This document shows positions 42,042-51,390 of a stretch of DNA of 64,000 nt, in pieces. This DNA is from Macrolepiota albuminosa. Taxonomy: Eukaryota > Basidiomycota > Agaricomycetes > Agaricales > Agaricaceae. Numbering within the stretch: the stretch's first letter is position 1; each line of letters starts with the position of its first letter. The stretch spans positions 1,860,001 through 1,924,000 of the forward strand of contig JAMWFC010000082.1 in assembly GCA_027475525.1 (NCBI GenBank), in the 5' to 3' direction. Position numbers and translations under genes: made by a program. The notes under the pieces are model-generated. The model did no database searches. It had not been told where the DNA came from and was given only the letters and a program-made list of their open reading frames with translations.

Positions 42042-43756
42042 ATGGTAAGGGTCCTTAGATGCTCACAGCAACATTCAGCTAACCATCCTACGTTTTCAGG
42101 CTTCAGGCCAATTTGCTGCGCAAGAGAAAAATAGCTCCTCGGTTGCTTGTGATCTTTCTATCGAGTCTGATGACAACCTTAACGCCGTGCTACGAACTCC
42201 TTTGTTTCCGCAAGACCCTGGATTCTCAGAACTACTTTGCCGGAGGGCTGCTTGGTGGGATACAGATCGTATTCGGTCGTGGCTTCTGGAACAGGGTTAC
42301 ATTATGTATCACCTCTGTCGCTCTCATGGAGACTATGCAGCTCTGATGTATCCAGTCAATATCGGACACAGCTTGAATGAATTTCCCTTTGCAAATCTTG
42401 AAGGCTTAGAACCTACACCTGACTCAAAAGTTCGAATCCTCTCTGGAACCACTGGTAATATGGTGTGTCTGGACCTTTTTAAAGAAAATAAGCTCATGTT
42501 CTCTTCAGGGCAACATTGCTTATGCTCAGAATGCTCAGGGACAGCATGTAGTTTTCAAAGCAGTCCTAGACGGGAGTGAAGAGTTTCGTATCCTCAGCTA
42601 CCTCCATAATCAAGGAGTGCCTCGTTCAATCGATGATTTTCATCATGTCATACCTGTCCTTGACATTCTTCCTCGAGAAGGTCACTGGTTGGGTGTTATG
42701 CCGAGGTAGTTTCAATTGTCCCAGGCCGTCATTTTATCTGACAACTCGAGAACTAGGTGGGGTGTCGATCCATTCTTGCCCGGATGTGAAAAGTTGGAGG
42801 AGGTCTTCCACATTATACATTGTCTTTTGAAGGTTTCTTTCTTCCTGTTTTGTTTCGTTCAGTCGTAATCACTTCACCAGGGGTTGACTTATCTTCACAA
42901 GCATCGCATCGCTCATGGAGTATGTTTCTCGGCATCAGAAATATTGGCATTGCTTGAACATGGTGTCATTGCAGGATATAAAAGCAGACAATATACTCGT
43001 AAATCATGTTTACACCGACTTCTATGATAGGCGCAACCACTTCCGTCGATCTCTACGTTCTCAAGGAAAGCTGACATACGCCTTCTTTGATTTCGATGGT
43101 TCCACAATGTTTCCGTCTTCGATATCCCTCGATGACTGTCGTCTTCCAAGCCACATATCTTACAATACCCTGTATGACCAGGTTCCAGGGGATACGTTAC
43201 AGGCAGAGTTGGATTTTAATCCTTTCGCCTTTGATGTCGGAATGTTAGGTGTTACGTTCTGTAAAGAGTTCCAGGTAAGTCAATCTATTTATACATAGAT
43301 TATACATTCTATTGAATTCTATTCCTTTACTCATAGCATATGACTCGCACAGTCCCAATGTTAGCACCTCTATTTGACCGGATGACAACTCGCAACATTG
43401 CACGGCGATTCAAGGCTTCAGAAGCTCTGCAGTTCTTCGAAGAACAGGTTGTTCCCCTGACACCCAAGCGTGTATTATCTTTAGCAGCGGAAGCAAAGTA
43501 TCACTATATGGCATATGACTACTACAATCGGTGGAAAGATCTTGACCCAGATTTTGTGGCAAAATGGGCAGCTTATCGCGAGCCTCCTGTTCCATACCAC
43601 ATTCGTTTTCTTCGAGAAATCTGTCTATATCCATGGATCTTTCGTACCGTTACTTCCTTACGTCGCATCGGTCGACTTCTTTGCCGTGGACTGAATAATC
43701 TAAAACGCGCGCTTGACATGTCTTTTTTAATGTTTTTAAGCTTCGGTGTTATCTAA
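42042..43756 (+). CDS. FunK1-like protein kinase, seven exons, apparently intact
   Basis: Exons 42042-42044, 42100-42462, 42509-42705, 42757-42832, 42881-42919, 42975-43274 and 43337-43756 join in phase to 465 codons. Introns are 46-62 nt, GT...AG. The kinase fold shows GNMGNIAYAQ (glycine loop), VVFKAV (Lys), EEFRILSYLH (helix C Glu), GLTYLHKHRIAHG-DIKADN (catalytic loop as HGD) and FFDFDGS in place of DFG. The family is expanded in Agaricomycetes and its substrates are mostly unknown. The C-terminus ends in a hydrophobic stretch (MSFLMFLSFGVI). The first exon is only ATG, so the real start may lie a little upstream. DFD for DFG leaves the metal Asp in place. A Helitron end lies 0.4 kb downstream. 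Confidence 0.85.
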
Positions 43757-44179
43757 GATCGAGTACACCTGTCCTTTGATATACGTTAGCAGAGTTGCTT
43801 CAAAGTGTTCACCAAAACCTCTGGCAGTGTCTCTACATTCCTGAAGAAGACCTAATACAGGGAAAGAGTCAAGGTTAAGTAGCTTAGATTATTTCAAATC
43901 TCGCGTCAACATTGAAACCCTCATTGAAACCCTAAGCTTTTGGGAACTTCAGCACCATCAATAGCATTTTCTGTATTACTTCAGTCAGCTGCAGACAGAA
44001 AAATGGACAGGTGGACGAGATGGAAGGCAGCGGATAGGAAAAATTCAAAGGCCAATGATACACTAATTTAAGGTTTTTTGAGATTTATAAATGTTTAATA
44101 AAATCCGAAAAATTCAAGAAAAATTAAATTTAGCTTACAATAATGCTTTGAAAGTTGTGGAAGGGGGACTGAGATGTGA
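43757..44179. other. no recognised gene
   Basis: This is the 3' flank of the kinase gene. CpG falls off after about 43960. AATAAAATCC occurs near 44097. No open frame of note. Confidence 0.4.
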
Positions 44180-44330
44180 AAAACCGAGGCCTTAACCGAA
44201 TGAAGTGAGGTTGAGGCTGGGATTAAGCATTGAGTTGCAATTACCAAGGCCTTAACCGAACAAAGTGAGGTTAGGGTCAAGGCTTAGTTGGGGGGGGGGG
44301 TTGGGGGTGAAGCCCCCAATGAGCTATCTA
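44180..44330 (+). repeat. detached Helitron 3' end
   Basis: Two subterminal units (44188, 44246) with CTTAACCGAA...GTGAGGTT and the hairpin GGGGGTGAAGCCCCC followed by AATGAGCTA match the 3' end of H1 in the plus orientation. No Rep or helicase precedes it. It lies directly before the 5' side of H2, in head-to-tail order. Confidence 0.75.
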
Positions 44331-44599
44331 CTATATAGAATGGGACAACCGTTTTGTAGGAATTATTGATTAGTAAGGCTGACCAAGGCTGACCAAGAAC
44401 CTTCCTTTTAGGGTAATATCATAAGAGTTTGCGTACTTGGAGTCTCAATTTTGTACTTAGAGTATAAAAAATACTTTGGACATTTTTGGATTGTGTCCAG
44501 ATGAGAAGAGGCCAAACGCGATTTAGTGGACACCAGTTTTCATGCCTTGCGTGTTCTTTGACCACACATGACCAAACAAACTCAAAATTCACCGTTGTA

Positions 44600-45060
44600 G
44601 TGAGAAGACACTACAAACAAAGTAAGTGTCAATTTGTTGATTGATTGATCAATGTTTACAAACATTGAATTCAGCTTATTTGACACTACAAACAAAGTTA
44701 CAACAAAGTAAGTATTGGCTTATTTATTATTGATCAATTAATAAACATTCAATTCAGCTACAAACAATTCTGAAATCATTACAACAAAGTAAGTATTGGT
44801 TTGTTTATTATTGATCAATGCTAATTCAGCTTATTTGACACTACAAACAGTATTTGACACTACAAACAAATCCAAAATCATTACAACAAAGTAAGTGTTG
44901 GTTTATTTATTATTGATCAATGCTAATAAACAGTGAATTCAGCTTATTAGTGAAAGCTTGACAACATTTAGCTATTGATATACTAGATATATCATCATGT
45001 AAGTAACTTTCAAAGAGTTTGAGCTATTAAAATGCTTAAAAAATCAATAATTTAGGCAAT
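44600..45060 (+). promoter_or_regulatory. Helitron H2 5' leader with repeated splice-donor-like units
   Basis: ACAAAGTAAGTRTYGG recurs at about 44618, 44705, 44785 and 44887, each followed by ATTGATCAAT-type text and TTCAGCT. Spacing is about 80-100 bp. The arrangement parallels the H1 leader. Confidence 0.6.
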
Positions 45061-45081
45061 CTTCAACTACTCATTCTGAAC

Positions 45082-45235
45082 CCAGGACTCCTGAAGGTCA
45101 AAGACAGCAGGCTAGGATTCAAAGCAGGCTTCAACAGTTGCAAATGACTGATCCTGATCCAGGACTCCTGAAGGTCAAAGACAGCAGGCTAGGATTCAAA
45201 GCAGGCTTCAACAGTTGCAAATGACTGATCCTGAT
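45082..45235. repeat. 77-bp tandem duplication
   Basis: Copies at 45082 and 45159 just upstream of the H2 leader protein start. Confidence 0.96.
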
Positions 45236-45250
45236 GATTGTCATACAAAT

Positions 45251-45404
45251 AGAAGTAGAAGATCTACTTCAGTGGTTATACCACTTGATTTTGGAACTGA
45301 GGGTATGGGATCTGGGAGTATACAAACAGAAGTAGAAGATCTACTTCAGTGGTTATACCACTTGATTTTGGAACTGAGGGTATGGGATCTGGGAGTATAC
45401 AAAC
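45251..45404. repeat. 77-bp tandem duplication
   Basis: Copies at 45251 and 45328 in the H2 leader protein, before the 15-bp minisatellite. Confidence 0.96.
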
Positions 45405-45612
45405 TGGGGGAATACAAACTGGGGGAATACAAACTGGGGGAATACAAACTGGGGGAATACAAACTGGGGGAATACAAACTGGGGGAATACAAACTGGGGA
45501 AATACAAGCTGGGGGAATACAAACTGGGGGAATACAAACTGGAGGTATACAAACTGGGGGAATACAAACTGGGGGTATACAAACTGGGGGAATGCAAACT
45601 GGGGGTAGAGGG
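45403..45612 (+). repeat. 15-bp coding minisatellite
   Basis: About 14 units of GGGGGAATACAAACT with few variants (GTATAC, ATGCAA) encode a five-residue repeat in frame with the Helitron leader. The matching place in H1 has a different short repeat (Gly-Asp-Met-Gly-Thr). Confidence 0.92.
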
Positions 45613-46287
45613 TCTGGAAATATGCCTATTGCTCAGGATCCATTTGCTATTGTCATTCCTCAAACTCATTTGCCTGAAGGATGGGATGCACCTTTACAGA
45701 ATCCCATACCTAGAATGGTGCCACCTCTACCTGTTTCTACATCCAGAAGAAACAATAGGCCTAGAATGGTACCACTTCTACCTGCTCTACCTCTTCCTAT
45801 ACATAGAAGAGACAACCTGCCTACTATTGCTCCACTTTCTGTGGACATTCCTGAAACTGTTCTGCCTGAAGGATGGGATACTCCTTTACAGAATCCTATG
45901 CCTATAGTGCCACCCCTACCTGCTCTGGCATTTAGAAGAGTCAGAAATGTATCTGTACAGAATTCTATGCCACCTCTACCTCCTGCCAGACTAGCAGATT
46001 TACAAGAGCAGCAAAGGCTGAGACATATGGCTATGATTCAAGAACAAGACAGACAACAGGAATTGGCACAAGCAATAGTAGAGGAGCAACAAAGGGTCAG
46101 ACATGAGGAGCAAGAGAGGGAACAAAGACAACATGAAGCATTGGCTACTTTGCACCAAGAAAGGCTGAGGGAGGAGGAAGGATTGAGGCAACAGGAACAA
46201 CAGGAACAACAGGAACAACAGGAACTGAGACTAGAGGTAAGGCAAAGCCAACTTTAAAAGCCTATTTTAATTGACAAAATTTGACAG

Positions 46288-47265
46288 TTTGTTGATCTCA
46301 ATCCTGAACATAGGCCTTTGAATCAGGCTAGGGCTGAAAGGATCTTACAAAACTGGGAACAGCAACATTTAGCTGATCTTGAAGAGGATTTTAATGATTT
46401 GGATCCTCATGGATTAGAAAATATCCATGCAGCTTTTGATGAAATGCTTCAAAATCCTTTGGAGTATTTGGAACATCCCATAGACAATGAGATTGATCCA
46501 AATCTACTGGATGATCCTAGGAATGATCCTGCTGAGAATATTGAGGAGGACTTGGAGTATGTGGATCCACCTGGAGATAACAGACAGCAAAATCTACCAG
46601 CACCTCTTGACTTACAGAGAATACAACAACCTGATGATGTTCAGCCTAGAAATGCTCTTCCAACAGGAAGACAGCATTATATAGATGGATCTCCTTCACA
46701 CTATCTTGGTTCTATGGATGTTGCATGTTCACACTGTCATGCTCTACATTTTGATGATGAAAAGCTGTCTAAATCTACCCTATATAATCCCAAGTTTGGC
46801 ATGTGCTGTTTACAAGGGCAGATTGATTTGCCCAGACTTGCAGACGCTCCACCAGAACTGCTTGGCTTACTCCAAGGCTATCATGCTCTTTCTGGTGCTT
46901 TCAAAGCATCTATCCGTCAATACAATGCTGCTTTTGCATTTACATCTCTAGGAGTCAAGATTGACTATGCAATTACCAATGCTCCTGGACCATACAGCTT
47001 TAGGATTAATGGAGAGCTCCATCATCTGACAGGTGCTTTGCTTCCAACTGAAGGTGATCATCCTGTATATGCACAACTCTACTTCTACGATCACAATCAA
47101 CAATTGGCTTTTCGTCAGGGAAGCAATCCTAGATTGGATCCTCAGATAATGGCCTCTTTGCAGGATATGCTTCATAGAGTCAATCCCTTTATTGGCTTAC
47201 ATAAGCTTGCAAAGCAGATTATGACAGAAGTTCCTGAAGGCCAATTACAAAGGCTTTCTGTTTAA
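46288..47265 (+). CDS. Helitron H2 N-terminal domain
   Basis: After the intron the frame reads FVDLNPEHRPLNQARAERI, an acidic linker, CSHCHALHFDDEK (zinc-like Cys pair), FGMCCLQGQIDLPRLADAP, FAFTSLGVKIDYAI and the conserved GPYSFRINGELHHLTG to RLSV, where the R-derived insertion stops it. It is a long uninterrupted stretch, unlike the same part of H1. Confidence 0.8.
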   Translation, partial: FVDLNPEHRPLNQARAERILQNWEQQHLADLEEDFNDLDPHGLENIHAAFDEMLQNPLEYLEHPIDNEIDPNLLDDPRNDPAENIEEDLEYVDPPGDNRQQNLPAPLDLQRIQQPDDVQPRNALPTGRQHYIDGSPSHYLGSMDVACSHCHALHFDDEKLSKSTLYNPKFGMCCLQGQIDLPRLADAPPELLGLLQGYHALSGAFKASIRQYNAAFAFTSLGVKIDYAITNAPGPYSFRINGELHHLTGALLPTEGDHPVYAQLYFYDHNQQLAFRQGSNPRLDPQIMASLQDMLHRVNPFIGLHKLAKQIMTEVPEGQLQRLSV

Positions 47266-47267
47266 CT

Positions 47268-47330
47268 TTGCACATAGAGACATCACAATAGTACGTGTCA
47301 TATGTTGTATGGAAGCTCGCTTTGTGTTGG
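47268..47330 (+). repeat. 63-bp insertion from the end of repeat R in Helitron H2
   Basis: H1 has no counterpart. The inserted text includes CATCACAATAGTACGTGTC and AAGCTCGCTTTGTG, the same end of R seen at 17.1, 36.5 and 56.1 kb. It breaks the frame between RLSV and DFGDHQRYNNPNE. Confidence 0.75.
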
Positions 47331-49209
47331 GCTGACTTTGGAGACCACTGACGCTATAACAACCCTAATGAACAGGAAGGAGTTGCTGCAATTATACCAG
47401 GAGATGGTTCAGAAGAACGATCAGATCACCGTGACATAGTCCTGCATCTGCATGGAGGTCAATTGAAGCAAATCAGCCATTTACACCCCTATTATACTCC
47501 TTTGCATTACACTATCATATTTCCAACTGGAGAACCTAGATTTCACACCGATATTCAATCTCAATTTGGACCAGCAGGAGAACAAAGAGCCAAAAATGTC
47601 AGCCAAACTGCATATTATGCATATAGGCTGCAGCAGAGAGCTTTGGAAGCTAATGCTGCATTGCTTTGGAGTGGCAGACTGTTCCAGCAATATGTTGTGG
47701 ATGCATGGGCATCAATAGAACAATCAAAGCTCAACTGGGTCAGACAGAATCAAAAGAAGATTAGGGCTGAAGTCTATCAAGGAGTGGTTGATGTGGCTAC
47801 TGGAGATGAAGACTTACGCAGACAGAGCCGACGTGTGGTCCTCCTCTCTTCTCATGTTGGAAGTGAATGACACATGCAGCAACTATTCCAGGACTCTATG
47901 GCTATTTGCAGGCATTTCCATAAACCAGATCTCTTCATCACTATGACTGCCAATCCAAAGTGGCCTGAAATAGAAGAGGCTCTGCTGAAGGAACCTATGG
48001 TTAATAGAAAGAGGCAAACAGCTTCTGATCATCCAGATATTGTTACCAGAGTATTTGAACTCAAGAAGAATGCTTTTTTGAAGGACATAAAAGATGGTCT
48101 ATTTGGAAAATGTAAGGGCAACCTCTAGAGGCTGTGGCTCAGTCACACAGCTGGCAGAGGGAGATTCAAAGTGTATTAGAATATATACTGACAATATCAA
48201 GGTAGCTACTCACCTGGCAGAGGGAGATCCAAAGAGAACAAGTCTAGGGATTCCCTATGCCAGGTTGGATGCTTCTGGGGCCTCTGAAGCATGGGAAACA
48301 ACTGTACAGTACAACAAAACCTTAAAAACTCGAAAATTGCCTACACAAACACTTGTACAAATAAGGGGCAAACTCTGGCAAACTCTGGCTTATATAAGCG
48401 GTCTGGAAGCAGTGCTGAGTGGGCCCACACTTGTCTGAATGGTGGCTAAAGAACCAGAGCATCTCAAGGGCTGAGAGTAGTACTAACAGATAGTGTTGAA
48501 AGAATAGAAACAGTAAAATGAAATAATGTCAGAAGAAATAAGAGAATGAATGGAAGGAGAGTGAAGAGATAAGGAGTGAGAAAAGGAAGAAATGAGGAGT
48601 CCCCTGACAGAAAATATGTGGCATCTGTCCATACCATTGAATTTCAAAAGAGGGGACTTTCACATATATATATCTTGATCTTTGTCTATTATCATGACAA
48701 GATCAAAGATGCAGCTTATGTGGACACTATTGTTTCTGCTCAAATTCCTGATCCAGTGACTCAGCCTCAATTGTATCAGGTATTGGCTTTGCTTGAATTA
48801 TCAATGCAGTGACTGACCTTTGTTATTAGGTTGTTACTACCAATATGGTTCATGGTCCATGTGGAGCAGATTTTCCCAATGCCAAGTGCATGGTAGATGG
48901 CAAATGTTCCAAGAGATATCCCAAGGAATTTCAGGAAGCTACACAGTATGGTGATGATGGCTATCCCCAATATGCCAGACCTAACAATGGCCGCTTTTTT
49001 GAAAAGCATGGTCGTCATTATGACAATCGTAATGTTGTCCCATACAATCCATATCTCTCAGCCAAATTCCAATGTCATATCAATGTGGAAGTCTGTGCTT
49101 CAGTGGATGCAATCAAATACATTCACAAGTACATCTACAAGGGCCATGATAGGACAACTTTGGAGATTGCTAGGGAGGAGAGGAATGAAATCAAGGAACA
49201 TTTGGATGT
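47331..49209 (+). pseudogene. Helitron H2 Rep, inactive
   Basis: Blocks match H1: HRDIVLHLHGGQLKQISHL, the Rep core up to IKDGLFGK (48105), the solo LTR, then KRGLSHIYILIFV where H1 has LPHIHIL, so the second His of the HUH pair is Tyr. After the 50-nt intron (48780-48829) VVTTNMVHGPCG continues to KYIHKYIYKGHDR and stops at the G2 junction. A TGA at 47868-47870 stands before HMQQLFQDS. Loss of the HUH His alone would abolish nicking. Confidence 0.88.
48111..48609 (+). repeat. solo LTR 4 (family S, subtype b) inserted in Helitron H2
   Basis: TGTAAGGGCAACC...GTCCCCTGACA, 499 bp, with a perfect 5-bp duplication GAAAA (48106-48110 and 48610-48614). H1 supplies the empty site: ATTTGGAAAATGTGTGGC. 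TATA-like CTTATATAAGC lies near 48390. Confidence 0.96.
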
Positions 49210-51303
49210 CATCTTGAGTATCACTCTCAAAATATCGAGACAGGCAATCCGCGACTTTGTTCAATTCACCTTTTACATAGGTGATGTCAAACTGGTACCG
49301 CGACATGTAGTCAATCCAGCGATGTTGTTGCGGAGACAGGTGCACCTGAGTCTTGAAGAACTCTAGTGCTTTGTGATCCGTAATAATGTGGATCTTATAT
49401 CCCATCAGTTTATCCTCCCACTTTAGGAGGGCTTCCAGGATGGCGAGTGTTTCTAACTTGTGCACAGCATAATTCTGCTGAGCAGCAGTGAATTTACGGG
49501 ACATAAATCCCACTGGTCGGCAAGTCTGCCACGTTTTACCCTGGCCAAACATGGCCCCAACCCCAGTCTTCGACGCATCGCAAATGAGCCAGATGGGCTC
49601 GTCAATGCGTGGGTCAATTGGCCGGATGACTGGCGTTTTCACGCATATGTGCTTAATCATCTCAAAACACCGCTGATGCAGTGGTCTCCAATGAAACGAT
49701 GACCCATTCTGGGTCATGGCCATAAGTGGCCCGGTGTATGCAGTGATGTCTGGCAAGAAGTTGCCAATATAGTTCACCAGTCCGACAAATCGTTGGATAT
49801 CATTATATGTGCGTGGAGTACACCACTCTCGGATTTGGTCAAGCTTATCCGTATCCGGATGAATGCCCTTCTCATCAATGACGTGACCGAGACAATCTAT
49901 ACTCGTTGCGTACAACTCGCACTTCTTCCATTTGAGATAGAGACTGGCCTTCCATAGCCATTCAAATACAACTTGTAGGTGCTGCTCATGCTCCTCAATG
50001 GAGTCAGAAAATATGAATATATCGTCTAAATAGACGTGCATAAACTTCCCGATTACATCTCGGAAGATTGAGGTCATTAACCTCTGAAATGTCGCCGGTG
50101 CATTACAATCACCAATCTGCATGATGTTACTCACAAACGTCCCCATCAGGGACAAAAACAGTGTCTTTGGTATATCCTCTTCGCGGATGCAAACCTGTTT
50201 GTATGCGTCTGTGAGGTTGATTTTTGCCCTATACTTCGCTGTTGCAACATCTTCTTGTATTACTTCCTGATCTGGAAGAGGTGTCACATCCTTGACTGTA
50301 TTATCATTGCGCTGTCACGCATCCAATGCAGTCCTTAATGTTCCATCCTTCTTGGGAATACAAAGTAATGGTGCCGCTTGCACCGCTGGTCGTGGTTCCC
50401 ACCACTTTGCGTTTATGTATCTATTCATCTTTTCACGAAGTTGATCCTGTAGTGCTCGCAGGCAGCGAGGCAAATGATACTTGTACTGCTTGTTATTGTC
50501 AATGAGGTTAATCTCATGATTAACCTCCCACCACGGAGGAAGCTCTTCCTTCGTTCCATTGACGATATCAGCAAACTCCAGTTGCCATTGCTGGCACAAT
50601 CGAGGAATATCCTCCTCTGTAAGGCTCACAGCCTTACCTTTTCCTTTTGCTATGCGTGCTATACGCGGTTGAACCTTTGGTTCAAATCGCTCCCGTAAGG
50701 CACGTACGTGCTCCTCTGTGAGATCTCCCGGATTCAACCTTACAACCGGTTGTTTCCTTGTCAGATTCGCCGACGACTGCACGCTTCTCGCTTTCAGCGA
50801 GAGTCCGTCAAATACAATATCCGATGTTTCAGAAATCTTGTCCTCTCATGCATGACAGTACACTTCTCCCGTCTGGGTCGCCTGCACCCTTCCCATAGCC
50901 TGCGTCACCATTGACGCTACCAACTCATTCCACTCCCGTGGCATTTGTGGGTCATACGCCCATTGCACTCCTGGCCGAGGGTCACCATTGACGCTACCAA
51001 CTCATTCCACTCCCGTGGCATTTGTGGGTCATACGCCCATTGCACTCCTGGCCGAGGCACTGGTTGGTCCATTAGCGACCTAGTGCTACCCACAGTTCCC
51101 ATCGTACTGTATACCTCGTCCTTGACGAGATCCTCAACCTTCACTCGAGAGCTAGTCGGCTGGCATTCCAGCGACTCCACCACGCGTCTACCACGCTCAT
51201 TCTTGCACTGTACAGCCTGTTTAGGCTTTCCATTGGTACACCCAATCACATCCAGGTGCTTCCCCTTCTTCAGAGTTCCTTGAAACTCTTCCTCAGACAT
51301 CAA
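49210..51303 (-). pseudogene. gypsy G2 pol: RT and RNase H
   Basis: 50315-50782 carries EEDIPRLCQQWQLEFADIVNG and LLCIPKKDGTLRTALDA, ending in TGA at 50315-50317 where G3 has Arg (CGT) before QRNDN. Below it the frame runs on with YLDDIFIFSDS (RT catalytic box) and RNase H DASKTGVGA and TDHKALEFF to the junction, where the frame passes into Helitron sequence. The part above 50.8 kb is a linker broken by the duplication at 50904. Confidence 0.85.
50904..51057. repeat. 77-bp tandem duplication
   Basis: Copies at 50904 and 50981 in the linker upstream of the G2 RT. Confidence 0.96.
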
Positions 51304-51390
51304 TATAGCTGGCGAGTCTGCCGGCAGGCTTTTCGGTGGGGCCTATTCGTCCTCCACCTCCTGTACAGTCGCTCTCCTGCGACCATCTAG

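Larger units (their letters stand above)
45215..46257 (+). pseudogene. Helitron H2 leader protein region
   Basis: It begins MTDPDDCHTNRSRRSTSVV, as in H1, then a run of Gly-Ile-Gln-Thr-Gly repeats, IPQTHLPEGWDAPLQNPIPR, Pro-rich text and a Gln/Arg/Glu-rich coiled segment. The exon ends at 46236 and the intron is 46237-46287 (GTAAGG...ACAG, 51 nt). The duplications at 45082 and 45251 break the frame before the repeats. Function unknown. Confidence 0.75.
44480..49209 (+). mobile_element. Helitron copy H2 (3' half missing)
   Basis: It is parallel to H1 through the leader, N-terminal region and Rep, then stops at 49209 in the middle of Rep (KEHLD, just before the conserved ARYISAPEACW of H1) and is joined directly to gypsy G2. 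The helicase is absent. A solo LTR (48111-48609) and a 63-bp piece of repeat R (about 47268-47330) are inserted. It is inactive. Confidence 0.9.

Noticed and set aside
45403..45612. Regular 15-bp repeats that resemble a CRISPR array
   Set aside because: There are no unique spacers; the units are contiguous, in frame with a Helitron protein, and the genome is eukaryotic.
45346..45669. Minus-strand ORF of Ser/Leu/Tyr repeats opposite the Helitron leader
   Set aside because: It is the antisense shadow of the 15-bp minisatellite, which stays open in several frames.
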